A stretch of 61,409 nucleotides of DNA from PUPG01 sp031323845 (GTDB lineage: Bacteria; Bacteroidota; Bacteroidia; Bacteroidales; UBA7960), in contig JAVIYP010000010.1 in NCBI GenBank assembly GCA_031323845.1, positions 1-61,409 on the forward strand, written 5' to 3'. Shown piece after piece: positions 17,107 to 26,822 of this stretch (positions are counted from its first letter, which is position 1; every line of letters starts with the position of its first letter). The notes beneath the pieces are model-generated. The model was not told the DNA's origin. It saw nothing but the letters and a program-made list of their open reading frames with translations, and ran no database searches. A program made the position numbers and the translations under genes.

Positions 17107-17655
17107 ATGACCCCTCTTGAACGTGCATTAAAAGAAAGCCAGAACATTTACAGCAGCATGGCCCGTGGCATTGCCACCCGGCTCTATGACGTTCGTAAAG
17201 AGCTTATTAAGGACAGCTTGCATGGTTTTGAAAACAATGCTCATCGCCTTGAAGATGTGGCCACCATCAGAGGCATCAGCTTCATCAACGACAGCCGGGC
17301 AACCAACGTGAACGCTACCTGGTATGCTCTCGAAACGCTTAGAGGTCCGGTGATCTGGATCGCCGGTGGATTAGAGAGCCATAACGATTACAGCATTCTT
17401 GACGACGACACCATCGGTAAGGTAAAGGCGCTGATCTGCATCGGGTCCAACAACAATCACCTGGTGTCATCATTCCGCCATAAGGTTGAGTTTATTGTGG
17501 AAGCAGGCACCATGTCCGACGCCGTGACCATGGCGTATAACTTCGGCCGGCCCGGCGATACGGTACTGTTATCTCCGGCGGCAGCCAGTTTTGATCGTTT
17601 TGAAAACTACGCCGATCGTGGCAACCAGTTTAAAAAAGCGGTATATGACCTGTAA
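17107..17655 (+). pseudogene. murD: Truncated murD: C-terminal domain only, D-glutamate-site residues altered
   Basis: The open frame of 182 residues matches only the last 40 percent of MurD, from about residue 265 of the E. coli enzyme (QNIYSSMARGIA) to the end (LLSPAAASFDRFENYADRG). The NAD-like N-terminal domain and the GTNGKTT ATPase domain are absent, and only 33 bp separate it from mraY. Two lysines that contact substrate in MurD are replaced: NDSKATN is here NDSRATN, and the GGxxKGND loop is GGLESHND. The frame is intact with an ATG. It is most likely a non-functional relic or a repurposed C-domain; an assembly deletion is possible but would not explain the substitutions. Confidence 0.8.
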
Positions 17656-17707
17656 CCGCGTCAATAAAAAAGAAATACAAACAAGGGGTTAAGCTAAAAC
17701 AAACAAG

Positions 17708-18901
17708 ATGCAGTCGATAATGAAACATTTAAAGGGCGATCGCACAATCTGGCTGATTGTGCTGTTCCTTTACATCGTTTCGGTGCTGGCAGTGTACAGT
17801 TCAACAGGCACGCTGGCCTATCGTTTTCGGGCCGGAAATACCGAATACTATCTGCTGCGCCACCTCATCATCATTGTTTTGGGTTTTGGCCTGCTGTTTC
17901 TCAGCCACAATATCAAATACAAATATTATTCGGCTATCTCGCAGATTGCGTTGTACATTGCCGTGCCGCTGCTTGTGTTTACCCTTTTCAGGGGAACCAG
18001 CATCCATGAGGCCAGCAGATGGATCACCCTCCCCATCGTTAACCTGAGCTTCCAGAGTTCGGACTTTGCCAAGCTGGCCCTCATCATGTACCTGGCACGT
18101 TTGCTGACCCGCAAACAGGAGGTCATTGACGACCTGCACAAGGCCTTCATCCCCATGATCATTCCGGTGGTGCTGGTCTGTGCGCTGATCATGCCGGCAA
18201 ACTTCTCCACTGCCGCCGTTTTGTTCGTTTCCTGCCTGGTGCTTATGTTTATCGGAAGGGTGCGCATTAAATACCTGATGGCGATGCTGGGGATTGCCGT
18301 TGCAGGCGCCGGACTGCTCATTCTTATTTTGAGCAGCATGCCCGAAGGCGGCCGTGTCCAGACCTGGCAAAACAGGATCAACTCCTTCATGGATAAAGAA
18401 AACAACAACACCTACCAGGCCGACCAGGCAAAAATTGCCATTGCCAGCGGAGGCTTTGTGGGCAAGCTGCCGGGTAACTCAACGCAGCGCAACTTCCTGC
18501 CGCAGGCTTATTCCGACTTTATCTACGCCATAATCATAGAAGAGTATGGGTTTATTGGGGGTTTTATGGTGTTATTATTTTATATGATACTGTTTTACAG
18601 GGGTCTGAGAATTGCAAATAAAAGTCCGGGCACTTTTGGTGCCTTACTGGCGGCAGGCTTAAGTTTCGGGCTGGTGTTCCAGGCCATGATCAACATGGCG
18701 GTGGCGGTCAATTTGATGCCCATTACCGGACAACCGCTGCCCCTGATCAGCATGGGCGGCACCTCATTGTGGTTCACCAGTTTGTCCATTGGTATCATAC
18801 TCAGTGTGAGCCGCAGTGCCGGTGAAGGAGAAAACCAGGTCATGACAGATAACGTTCAGGCTACTCAAACGGAAGATGATGAAACAGAAGAAAGCGCTTA
18901 G
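17708..18901 (+). CDS. ftsW: Septal peptidoglycan glycosyltransferase FtsW (SEDS family)
   Basis: FtsW polymerises lipid II at the septum together with the FtsI transpeptidase. The 397-residue protein has about ten membrane helices and SEDS signatures (AQAYSDFIYAIIIEEYGFIGG near 260-280, MPITGQPLPLISMGGTS near 337-353). The C-terminal tail is short and acidic. The last 26 bp overlap murG. Confidence 0.95.
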   Translation: MQSIMKHLKGDRTIWLIVLFLYIVSVLAVYSSTGTLAYRFRAGNTEYYLLRHLIIIVLGFGLLFLSHNIKYKYYSAISQIALYIAVPLLVFTLFRGTSIHEASRWITLPIVNLSFQSSDFAKLALIMYLARLLTRKQEVIDDLHKAFIPMIIPVVLVCALIMPANFSTAAVLFVSCLVLMFIGRVRIKYLMAMLGIAVAGAGLLILILSSMPEGGRVQTWQNRINSFMDKENNNTYQADQAKIAIASGGFVGKLPGNSTQRNFLPQAYSDFIYAIIIEEYGFIGGFMVLLFYMILFYRGLRIANKSPGTFGALLAAGLSFGLVFQAMINMAVAVNLMPITGQPLPLISMGGTSLWFTSLSIGIILSVSRSAGEGENQVMTDNVQATQTEDDETEESA

Positions 18902-19997
18902 GGTGATCATAGCAGGTGGAGGGACCGGGGGCCATGTATTCCCGGCCATTGCCATTGCAAGGGCTTTGCAGAAGAAAGCCTCTGATGCGCGTATTCTTTT
19001 TGTCGGTGCAAAAGGCAGAATGGAAATGACCAAGGTTCCCCAGGCTGGCTATCACATCATAGGCCTTAATATTGCAGGTCTGCAGAGAAGGCTGAGCTGG
19101 CAGAACCTGAGCCTGCCCTGGAAGCTGATACAAAGCCTGGCAGGTGCTGCAACCATCATCAAACGCTTTAAGCCGGATCTCGTAATTGGTGTGGGCGGTT
19201 ACGCCAGCGGCCCGGTGGTATGGGCAGCCCACAGGCAAAAGATCCCCGTGCTGATACAGGAACAAAATTCATTTCCGGGGCTCACCAACAGAATGCTCGG
19301 TAAAAAAGCAGCTAAGATATGCGTAGCCTACGAGGGCATGGATCAGTATTTCTCGAAAGAAAAGCTCTACATCACAGGTAACCCGGTGCGTGAAGAGATG
19401 CTGATGCTTGACGGTAAAAGCACAGAGGCCATGAATCATTTCAGGCTCAAAGCCGGCAGGCCTGTCTTGCTGGTCACCGGCGGAAGCCTCGGTGCACTTA
19501 CCATTAATGAAAGCATGGCCTTGCATCTTGAAGAGCTGCTGAACAAAGGCGTGCAGGTTATCTGGCAGACAGGGAAAAGCTATTATGCCCGGGCACAGGA
19601 GCTAAAAAAAGCCTTAAAGGCAGACGAATCACTGATCGTGAACGAGTTTATTTTAAGGATGGACCTGGCTTACGCTGCTGCCGATTTGGTGGTAAGCCGT
19701 GCAGGAGCGATAGCTATAGCGGAGATTTGCATCTCCGGGAAACCGGCCATCCTTATCCCCTCACCCTTCGTTGCGGAAGATCATCAAACCAAAAATGCCC
19801 TGGCGCTGGTAAATCATCAGGCGGCGGTTATGCTGAAGGATGCTGAGGCAAGAGAAAAACTCGGCCAGACCATCACAGGACTCATCTTTGATGAAGACAA
19901 AAAACAAAAAATGAAAGTAAAGCTGGCAGGCATGGCCCATCGCAATGCGGCTGATGCCATTGCCGGAGTCGCCATAAGCATGCTCCCTGACAAATAA
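18876..19997 (+). CDS. murG: UDP-GlcNAc:lipid I N-acetylglucosaminyltransferase
   Basis: MurG converts lipid I to lipid II at the inner face of the membrane. The GT28 signature GGGTGGHVFPAIAIA lies at about 15-29, GVGGYASGP near 107-115 and the UDP-GlcNAc-binding part VSRAGAIAIAEI near 273-284. Length 373 is typical. The ATG at 18876 lies inside ftsW; a second ATG directly follows at 18879, so the start is uncertain by one codon. Confidence 0.96.
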   Translation: MMKQKKALRVIIAGGGTGGHVFPAIAIARALQKKASDARILFVGAKGRMEMTKVPQAGYHIIGLNIAGLQRRLSWQNLSLPWKLIQSLAGAATIIKRFKPDLVIGVGGYASGPVVWAAHRQKIPVLIQEQNSFPGLTNRMLGKKAAKICVAYEGMDQYFSKEKLYITGNPVREEMLMLDGKSTEAMNHFRLKAGRPVLLVTGGSLGALTINESMALHLEELLNKGVQVIWQTGKSYYARAQELKKALKADESLIVNEFILRMDLAYAAADLVVSRAGAIAIAEICISGKPAILIPSPFVAEDHQTKNALALVNHQAAVMLKDAEAREKLGQTITGLIFDEDKKQKMKVKLAGMAHRNAADAIAGVAISMLPDK

Positions 19998-20108
19998 TGG
20001 AGCAAGCGGGACAACAGAACCATGTAACAAACTGAATAGCAAACAACAAAAGAATCGCGCATCAAAATAAAAGTGTATAAGCAAAGTTAAGCAACACTAA
20101 ACAGGAAG

Positions 20109-21467
20109 ATGGAGATTGACCGCATAAAAAGTATTTATTTCCTCGGTATAGGAGGTATTGGGATGAGCGCTCTTGCCCGGTATTTTCACAGCCGTGGAGT
20201 ACATGTATGCGGTTACGACAGAACGGCTACGGTCATAACGGATGCACTGATTGCCGAGGGCATTGATATCGGATTTGATGATCATCCCGGGCAGGTCTGC
20301 ACCATGCCCGAACTGCTGATCTATACTCCGGCCATCCCTGCAAACAGCCAACTGTTCCGGTTTTTCAGGGCGTCGGGCATTCCCATGAAAAAACGGGCTG
20401 AGGTCCTGGGTATCCTTTCTCAGACGCTACCCGTAATTGCTGTTGCGGGAACGCACGGTAAAACGACGATTTGCAGCATGCTGACGCATATCATGAAAGA
20501 AGCTGGTATTCCCTGCCTCTCCTTTCTTGGTGGTATAAGCGTTAATTACAACACCAATTACCTCGGTGACCCGCAGCCTGTCTGGATGATCACCGAAGCC
20601 GACGAGTACGACAGGTCGTTCCTGCAGCTTACCACGAGGATAACGCTGATCAGCGCCATAGACTCAGACCACCTCGACGTCTACGGCAACCGGCGGGAAA
20701 TGCTGCGATCGTTTTATGATTTTGCCCTTCAGGCAAGTCATTCCGGAACTCTCATCACCAAAAACAATATTGCACAGGAGCTTGGTGTGCCAGGCAACCA
20801 CCTGAATTACCGCATTCATCCGCCTGCCGACTACCATCTTGAGCGCATCAGGCTGATAAACGGACGCTTTCATGCGGAAATCAGGGGCAGGTTAAACACC
20901 GGTGAATTCTGCCTTCAGCATCCGGGAAAACACAACCTGGAAAATGCCCTTGCAGCCTCGGCCCTGGCCCACCTGGCAGGCGCCGTTACTGAAGACATCC
21001 TGAAAGGCATAAACAGTTTTGATGGTGTGAAGCGCCGTTTCGAAATAGTGCTGCAGACCGACCAGGTGGTGTATGTGGACGATTACGCGCATCACCCGGA
21101 AGAGATCAGCGCATGTATCCGGTCAGCAAAGGAGCTCTGGCCGGACATGAAAACAACAGGAATCTTTCAGCCGCATTTGTTTTCGAGAACCCGCGACCTG
21201 GCTGATGAGTTTGCCTCCAGTCTGTCGTTGCTCGACGAATTGATCATGCTCGACATTTATCCTGCCAGGGAGAAACCGATTGAGGGTGTTGATGCACGGA
21301 CGATCATGGACAAGGTCAAACACACCCGATGCAACTTACTAAGTAAAGAGGCGATGCTATCGCACCTGAAAAACAGCCATACGGAGCTGGTGATCAGCAT
21401 GGGTGCCGGAGATATCGGTGAATTAACAGGAGAGATAAAAGAAATTCTAACAAACAAAGAGGTATGA
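20109..21467 (+). CDS. murC: UDP-N-acetylmuramate:L-alanine ligase
   Basis: MurC adds the first amino acid of the stem peptide. The N-terminal Rossmann segment FLGIGGIGMSALARYF is at about 10-25, the ATP-binding AGTHGKTTICSM near 115-126, and DDYAHHPEEI near 325-334. Length is 452. The 3' end overlaps ftsQ by 4 bp in an ATGA arrangement. A gap of 111 bp precedes it, in which I see no clear terminator or promoter. Confidence 0.97.
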   Translation: MEIDRIKSIYFLGIGGIGMSALARYFHSRGVHVCGYDRTATVITDALIAEGIDIGFDDHPGQVCTMPELLIYTPAIPANSQLFRFFRASGIPMKKRAEVLGILSQTLPVIAVAGTHGKTTICSMLTHIMKEAGIPCLSFLGGISVNYNTNYLGDPQPVWMITEADEYDRSFLQLTTRITLISAIDSDHLDVYGNRREMLRSFYDFALQASHSGTLITKNNIAQELGVPGNHLNYRIHPPADYHLERIRLINGRFHAEIRGRLNTGEFCLQHPGKHNLENALAASALAHLAGAVTEDILKGINSFDGVKRRFEIVLQTDQVVYVDDYAHHPEEISACIRSAKELWPDMKTTGIFQPHLFSRTRDLADEFASSLSLLDELIMLDIYPAREKPIEGVDARTIMDKVKHTRCNLLSKEAMLSHLKNSHTELVISMGAGDIGELTGEIKEILTNKEV

Positions 21468-22255
21468 GCGCCGGAAGAATTATTCATATAATACTTACCG
21501 CCCTTGCGATAACAGGGGTGCTGGCCTTATTCGGATTCGCGTCAAGCTCCGGCAGAGCGACCTTATGCCATCAACTCAACATCACCGTAGTAAGCGGAAG
21601 CGGAGATTACTTTATTTCAGCCGAATCGGTTCGAAACATCATCACAGAGACCTTTGACACCCTGGAAGGGCAATATATTGACCGCCAGAAGCTTGCAAAA
21701 CTCCACCATACAGTTCAAAGCGTTGATTATGCAGACAAAGCAAAAGTATATCGCAGTCTTAATGGGCTAATCGGGGTTGAGATCAGTTTGCGCGAACCCC
21801 TGATGCGAGTGATAAACAGCGACAATCAAAGCTTTTATATTGACATCCATGGCACTATGTTTCCATTGTCGGACGCACATACGGCCCGGGTAATGCTGGC
21901 CAGCGGACATATAGCCTTTGCCTGGGAGCCGGGCATAAACCTGGCTGATCTGCCGGGGCGCGGGCAGGAAGAAGGAGGAATCTGTCCTGCCGGTTTGTAT
22001 GAACTTGCCAGGTTCATTCATAATGATGTGTTCTGGAAATCATTCATTGACCACATATATGTATTGCCCAACGGCAAGTTTGAGCTGATCCCCAGGAACG
22101 GTGTGCATACGGTTGAGTTTGGCAAGGCCGAACAGATTGAAGAAAAGTTCAGGAAGTTAAAGCTCTTTTATCTCAACGGGCTGCCGAGAAAAGGGTGGCA
22201 CTATTACAGAAGAATTAATTTGGAGTATAATAATCAGGTAATTTGTTCAAAATAA
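21464..22255 (+). CDS. ftsQ: Cell division protein FtsQ/DivIB
   Basis: The 263-residue bitopic protein has one N-terminal membrane helix (about 7-24), a POTRA-like region (about 36-105, ITVVSGSGDYFISAESVRNII) and a beta-rich C-terminal domain (about 105-250). This is the FtsQ layout, and its place between murC and ftsA is the conserved one. FtsQ scaffolds FtsL/FtsB and thereby FtsW-FtsI. Confidence 0.92.
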   Translation: MSAGRIIHIILTALAITGVLALFGFASSSGRATLCHQLNITVVSGSGDYFISAESVRNIITETFDTLEGQYIDRQKLAKLHHTVQSVDYADKAKVYRSLNGLIGVEISLREPLMRVINSDNQSFYIDIHGTMFPLSDAHTARVMLASGHIAFAWEPGINLADLPGRGQEEGGICPAGLYELARFIHNDVFWKSFIDHIYVLPNGKFELIPRNGVHTVEFGKAEQIEEKFRKLKLFYLNGLPRKGWHYYRRINLEYNNQVICSK

Positions 22256-22262
22256 ACAGCAT

Positions 22263-23534
22263 ATGGAATCATCTGAAATTATTGTTGGTCTTGATATTGG
22301 TTCAACCAAGATTGCCTGTATTGTCGGGCGTAAGAACGAATACGGTAAAGTTGAAATTCTTGGCCTTGGGCGTGCGGATTCTTTGGGTGTAAACCGGGGT
22401 GTAGTTGAGAATATTCAGCTCACGGTTAATTCGATTGAAAAAGCCGTAGCTGCGGCGAGTGCCTCTTCCGAGGTGAACATTAAGGTGGTCAACGTAGGCA
22501 TTGCAGGGCAGCATATCCGCAGCTTGCAGCACCGGGGCAACATAATGCGCAACAGCATCGACCAGGAAATAGAAAAGGGTGATGTTGACAACCTCGTCGA
22601 AAACATGTACAAGCTGGCCTTGCCACCCGGTGAAGAAATCATTGATGTCATTCCCCAGGAATACATTATTGATGGCCAGCAGGGCATACGCGAACCCATA
22701 GGCATGGCCGGAAACTGTCTTGAGGCGAACTTTCATATCATCACAGGCAAGATTGCCGCCGCCAAGAACATTGAAAAATGTGTCAGCAAGGCCGGACTTG
22801 AGATTTCCGACATCATTCTTGAACCGCTTGCCTCTGCAGAAGCGGTACTCAGCAGTCAGGAAAAGGAAGCCGGCGTGGTTCTGGTCGACATTGGCGGAGG
22901 CACAACCGATCTGGCCATTTTCCAGGATGAAATTATCAGGCATACCGCCGTGATACCTCTTGGCGGGAATGCCATCACGGAGGATATCAAGGAGGGTTGC
23001 GCCATTATCCGCAACCAGGCAGAAGCGCTGAAGATAAGCTTTGGTTCGGCCCTTGCCAGTGAAAACAAGGATGAGGAGATTGTCAGCATACCCGGCCTTA
23101 AAGGCCGTGAGCCCAAAGAAATATCATTGAAAAACCTGGCACACATCATCCAGGCCCGGATGGAAGAGCTCATTGAACATGTATATTATGAGATCAAGAC
23201 ATCAGGTTTCGAAAAGAAGCTTATAGCAGGCATCGTGCTTACCGGTGGCGGCAGCCAGCTGAAACATGTTGCACAGTTGACGGAATTCATTACAGGGATG
23301 GACACCCGCATCGGCTATCCGAACGAACATCTTGCCAAAACACCCTCAGGTGAAGTAGGCAGTCCGATGCATGCTACCGGTGTGGGGCTTGTTATTAAGG
23401 GCTTTCAAAAAAGCGCCCTGCTGAAAAAACAGCACCGGAAAAGCGGCAGCAAAGCACCCAGGCAGAGAGAAAGCTTTTTCGACAGAATTTTCTCCAAAGG
23501 AAGGGACTTCTTTGAAAAAGACAGCGACAATTAG
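22263..23534 (+). CDS. ftsA: Cell division protein FtsA
   Basis: FtsA is the actin-like protein tethering FtsZ to the membrane. VGLDIGSTKIACIVG at about 8-22 is the phosphate-1 motif, VVLVDIGGGTTDLAIF near 204-219 is phosphate-2 and GIVLTGGGSQL near 322-332 the adenosine motif. The C-terminal SFFDRIFSKGRDFFEKD is an amphipathic helix fitting the membrane-targeting sequence. Length is 423. It begins 7 bp after ftsQ. Confidence 0.97.
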   Translation: MESSEIIVGLDIGSTKIACIVGRKNEYGKVEILGLGRADSLGVNRGVVENIQLTVNSIEKAVAAASASSEVNIKVVNVGIAGQHIRSLQHRGNIMRNSIDQEIEKGDVDNLVENMYKLALPPGEEIIDVIPQEYIIDGQQGIREPIGMAGNCLEANFHIITGKIAAAKNIEKCVSKAGLEISDIILEPLASAEAVLSSQEKEAGVVLVDIGGGTTDLAIFQDEIIRHTAVIPLGGNAITEDIKEGCAIIRNQAEALKISFGSALASENKDEEIVSIPGLKGREPKEISLKNLAHIIQARMEELIEHVYYEIKTSGFEKKLIAGIVLTGGGSQLKHVAQLTEFITGMDTRIGYPNEHLAKTPSGEVGSPMHATGVGLVIKGFQKSALLKKQHRKSGSKAPRQRESFFDRIFSKGRDFFEKDSDN

Positions 23535-23573
23535 AAACAATCAAAATATTATCAAACCATAAACAGTTTACTT

Positions 23574-25091
23574 ATGAATTCAGACATGATCAAATTCGAT
23601 TTACCTAAAAATCAAAGCTCCATCATCAAGGTTATTGGTGTTGGAGGAGGTGGAAGCAATGCTGTTAACCACATGTTCAAACAGGGTATTGAGGGTGTCG
23701 ACTTTTTTGTATGCAACACCGACGCACAAGCCCTGGACATCAGTCCCGTGCCAAACAAAATCCAGCTGGGTGTGAACCTCACGGAGGGCCGTGGTGCCGG
23801 AAGTATACCCGAGGTTGGCCGTAAGGCTGCCATTGAAGATATTGAGCGTATCAAAGAGGTGTTCGGCAGCAACACCAAAATGTTGTTTATAACAGCCGGC
23901 ATGGGGGGAGGAACAGGCACCGGAGCTACACCCATCATTGCAAAAGCAGCAAAGGAAACAGGCATCCTCACGGTAGGCATCGTTACCATCCCCTTCTCTT
24001 TTGAAGGCAGGAAGCGGCGCCAGCAGGCAGAAGAGGGTCTGCGCGAGTTAATGGCAGGTGTAGACACCCTCCTGATCATTTCAAACGACAGGCTGCGCGA
24101 ACTCTACGGCAACCTGAGCGTAACCGAGGCCTTTGCCAAAGCCGACAATGTTTTGACCACAGGGGCCAAAGGAATTGCAGAGATCATAACCCTTACCGGA
24201 AACATCAATGTTGACTTCGCCGATGTCCGCACGGTAATGTCAGATTCCGGTGTTGCCATCATGGGCACGGGGATTGCCGATGGTGAAAGCCGGGCACGCA
24301 ATGCGGTAGAAACCGCCCTTTCATCGCCACTGCTTAACGACAACCAGATAACCGGTGCAAAAAACATTTTACTGAACATCACAAGTGGCAAGGAAGAGAT
24401 CCTGATGGATGAGATTACCGAAATAACGGACTACATTCAGAATGAAGCAGGTTCATCAGCAGATATCATCTGGGGCCTTGGCAAGGACGACACGCTTGAA
24501 AACAAAATTTGCGTAACCCTGGTAGCCACCGGCTTCGATGCGAACAACAAACTGTATGACATCGAATACCAGCCAGTAAAAAGAAAAGTCGTAACCCTCG
24601 AGGAAAAACTGCAGAAAAAAGAAGACCCCTATACTAAACCCGACAACCAGATTGCCGAAATCGAAACGGAAGAAGGCTTTAAGCTCGTGAAGAAGGAGGT
24701 AAGCCCTGAGGCACAGAAGACAAAAGAGCCAAAAGAACCGGCGCTGATTTCCGATCATTCCATGCTGAAATTCAAAGAACGATTGTCAGAGAGCAGGGCG
24801 GAAACCCTGAGGCAGATACCAAGGCATGAAGAAGATCTTTCCAATGAAGAAAAACAGGAGCGTATAAAGGAGCGGGAAACCAGGCTGAAAAACCTGAGCA
24901 TCCAGATTAAAACACCGGAAGGACTGGCTGACCTGGAGAAACAACCTGCCTACGTCAGAAGGAAAGTGATGCTGAATCCCGTGCCGGCAAGCAACGAATC
25001 ACAGATTTCACGCTATACCCTGACCGAATCAGGTGACAAAAAGACGCAGATTAAATCGAACAACTCCTTTCTTCACGATAATGTAGACTGA
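23574..25091 (+). CDS. ftsZ: Cell division GTPase FtsZ
   Basis: FtsZ forms the cytokinetic ring. The tubulin signature GGGTGTG is at 111-117 and the N-terminal GVGGGGSNAVNHM at 22-34. The globular core ends near 320 and is followed by a long charged linker (about 330-460) and a C-terminal segment (AYVRRKVML..., then NNSFLHDNVD at the very end) of the type found in Bacteroidota FtsZ, unlike the proteobacterial DIPAFLRK tail. Length is 505. It closes the division cluster. Confidence 0.98.
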   Translation: MNSDMIKFDLPKNQSSIIKVIGVGGGGSNAVNHMFKQGIEGVDFFVCNTDAQALDISPVPNKIQLGVNLTEGRGAGSIPEVGRKAAIEDIERIKEVFGSNTKMLFITAGMGGGTGTGATPIIAKAAKETGILTVGIVTIPFSFEGRKRRQQAEEGLRELMAGVDTLLIISNDRLRELYGNLSVTEAFAKADNVLTTGAKGIAEIITLTGNINVDFADVRTVMSDSGVAIMGTGIADGESRARNAVETALSSPLLNDNQITGAKNILLNITSGKEEILMDEITEITDYIQNEAGSSADIIWGLGKDDTLENKICVTLVATGFDANNKLYDIEYQPVKRKVVTLEEKLQKKEDPYTKPDNQIAEIETEEGFKLVKKEVSPEAQKTKEPKEPALISDHSMLKFKERLSESRAETLRQIPRHEEDLSNEEKQERIKERETRLKNLSIQIKTPEGLADLEKQPAYVRRKVMLNPVPASNESQISRYTLTESGDKKTQIKSNNSFLHDNVD

Positions 25092-25102
25092 TCATTTTTT
25101 GC

Positions 25103-25110
25103 TATCTTTG
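25103..25110 (+). promoter_or_regulatory. Candidate -7 element for the FKBP lipoprotein gene
   Basis: TATCTTTG is a perfect Bacteroidota -7 consensus, 37 bp upstream of the ATG at 25148. It suggests that transcription restarts here after the division cluster. No convincing -33 TTTG was seen. Confidence 0.45.
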
Positions 25111-25147
25111 CAAAAAAATCAGAGCTGCACATCAAAAAAGGACGTTT

Positions 25148-25618
25148 ATGTCGTTGGTCCTGCGTTATCTAAAATACGGGTTGTTTTTCGCACTGATCAT
25201 TCTCTTTGCATGCAGCAAAGATGATCCGGACGTCATTGCCGAAAGAGACCGTAACAGAATCCTGAAATACCTTGAAGAAAATGAGTTCGACGACTACTAC
25301 GAGCTTGAGTCGGGTGTATTTATTGTGATGGAGGTTGAAGGGTCGGGCTCCAAACCCGGCGAAAACAGCATCGTTAACATGTCCTATGTGGGCAAGCTGC
25401 TTAACGGCACTATTTTTGACGGCGCCAATTATGCAAACGTAAACCTTAAGGTAACAGTGCGGGGCTTTCGCTATGGTGTGATGGAGTTCAGCCGCGGCGG
25501 ACAGGGAATGATCCTGATCCCCTCAGCATTGGGATACGGCAGCAACCCTTACGGCAGCATCCCAAGAAACTCTGTTCTGATCTTTGAAGTGGAAATCTAT
25601 GATTTTTATAACAATTAA
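25148..25618 (+). CDS. FKBP-type peptidyl-prolyl cis-trans isomerase lipoprotein
   Basis: The 156-residue protein has a lipoprotein signal (LIILFACSK, lipidated Cys near 22), a short helical linker and one FKBP domain (about 60-155). Features are VNMSYVGKLLNGTIFDGA, GMILIPSALGYG and IPRNSVLIFEVEIYDF. It should catalyse proline isomerisation on proteins in the periplasm. It lies downstream of ftsZ with its own candidate promoter. Confidence 0.92.
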   Translation: MSLVLRYLKYGLFFALIILFACSKDDPDVIAERDRNRILKYLEENEFDDYYELESGVFIVMEVEGSGSKPGENSIVNMSYVGKLLNGTIFDGANYANVNLKVTVRGFRYGVMEFSRGGQGMILIPSALGYGSNPYGSIPRNSVLIFEVEIYDFYNN

Positions 25619-25647
25619 GAGCATCATTAAATTAAACGAATACAATT

Positions 25648-25932
25648 ATGGCAAGCCGCAAAAACCTCAAGAGCGATATCAACTACCTTATTGATGAAGT
25701 CGTGGGTACCTGTCTCATGCACAAAAGCATGAACGACAAAAAAGACCATAAGATGTTTGATGAGCTTATCGAGGAAGCTTTGAAGCTCCGTGAAGATCTT
25801 ATCAGGAAAGTTAATCAACCTAAACCGGGCGAGGGTGATAAAAACCTCAGGGCGTATTACAGGACTGTTTACAGCGAGCTTCTGAATAAGGTTAACGGTT
25901 ATTTTGAGAAACTTCAGAAGACATCTGAATAA
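25648..25932 (+). CDS. Conserved small helical protein of unknown function
   Basis: The 94-residue protein is predicted almost wholly alpha-helical and charged, with no signal peptide or membrane segment. The opening SRKNLKSDINYLIDEVVGTC resembles a family of uncharacterised proteins seen across Bacteroidota, usually near rluB or division genes. The ATG at 25648 follows the FKBP gene by 29 bp, suggesting co-transcription. I do not know the function. Confidence 0.7.
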   Translation: MASRKNLKSDINYLIDEVVGTCLMHKSMNDKKDHKMFDELIEEALKLREDLIRKVNQPKPGEGDKNLRAYYRTVYSELLNKVNGYFEKLQKTSE

Positions 25933-25959
25933 TTTTTATTATCTTTCGGATAGCAAGTT

Positions 25960-25981
25960 AAGGCGCCAGCGCGCCTTTTTT
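25960..25981 (+). terminator. Rho-independent terminator
   Basis: AAGGCGC (25960-25966), loop CAGC, GCGCCTT (25971-25977) form a GC-rich 7-bp stem followed directly by a run of T to 25981. It lies 27 bp after the stop of the small helical gene and ends the FKBP transcript. A TATCTTTC at 25940-25947 just before it could be a -7 element, but its transcript would run into the hairpin. Confidence 0.8.
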
Positions 25982-26009
25982 GGTATATACGGAAACAATC
26001 TTTCACACC

Positions 26010-26807
26010 ATGACAACAAGACAACGCGCATCCTATGCAAAGCAAAAGCCCGCAGGGCGGCCAACCAGCCGTTCAAAGCCGCTTAAACAGGCCGACACAT
26101 CCATAAGGCTAAACAAGTACATTGCCAATGCAGGAGTATGTTCCCGCCGCGAGGCGGATGTGCTGATCACCAGCGGTGCCATAAAGGTAAACGGTGAAAT
26201 CGTTACCGAACTGGGCACCAGGGTAAAGCCCGGTGATGTGGTGCTTTATGGCAAGGAGAGGCTTTCTCACGAGAAAAAAGTATATGTGTTGCTGAACAAG
26301 CCCAAGGATTATATCACCACGACCGATGACCCCCAGCAGCGAAAAACCGTGCTTCATCTGCTGCAGAACGCTTTCAGGGAGCGCATTTATCCGGTAGGCA
26401 GGCTTGACAGAAACACTACCGGGCTGTTGCTCCTTACCAACGACGGCGAGCTGGCCAAAAAGCTGAGTCACCCCAGCCACAGGGTAAAAAAGCTCTACTA
26501 TGTACATCTCGACAAGAATGTTACCCTTAACGATATGAGACGCTTAGCAGAGGGCATTGACCTGGGGAAGGAAAAAATCGTACCGGATCAGCTGGAGTAC
26601 GTTAACCCGAGCAACAAAAAGGAAGTGGGCATTGAAATCCACTCGGGGCAAAACAGGATTGTACGCCGGATTTTTGAACATTTCGGATACCGGGTGGTGA
26701 AGCTTGACCGCGTGATGTACGCCGGTCTGACGAAGAAGGATCTGCCGCGCGGCAAATGGCGTGAACTTACGGAGAAAGAGGTCGGTTTTCTGAAGATGCT
26801 CAGGTAG
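26010..26807 (+). CDS. rluB: Ribosomal large-subunit pseudouridine synthase (RluB/RsuA family)
   Basis: The 265-residue enzyme isomerises uridine to pseudouridine in rRNA. A basic N-terminal extension (about 1-30) precedes an S4 RNA-binding domain (about 31-78, RLNKYIANAGVCSRREADVLI) and the catalytic domain with GRLDRNTTGLLLLTNDG, whose Asp is the nucleophile. I chose the ATG at 26010; an in-frame TTG at 25980 lies in the terminator T-run and is unlikely. RluB, RluE, RluF and RsuA cannot be fully separated by eye. Confidence 0.9.
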   Translation: MTTRQRASYAKQKPAGRPTSRSKPLKQADTSIRLNKYIANAGVCSRREADVLITSGAIKVNGEIVTELGTRVKPGDVVLYGKERLSHEKKVYVLLNKPKDYITTTDDPQQRKTVLHLLQNAFRERIYPVGRLDRNTTGLLLLTNDGELAKKLSHPSHRVKKLYYVHLDKNVTLNDMRRLAEGIDLGKEKIVPDQLEYVNPSNKKEVGIEIHSGQNRIVRRIFEHFGYRVVKLDRVMYAGLTKKDLPRGKWRELTEKEVGFLKMLR

Positions 26808-26822
26808 GCCAAACAGCGTGTT

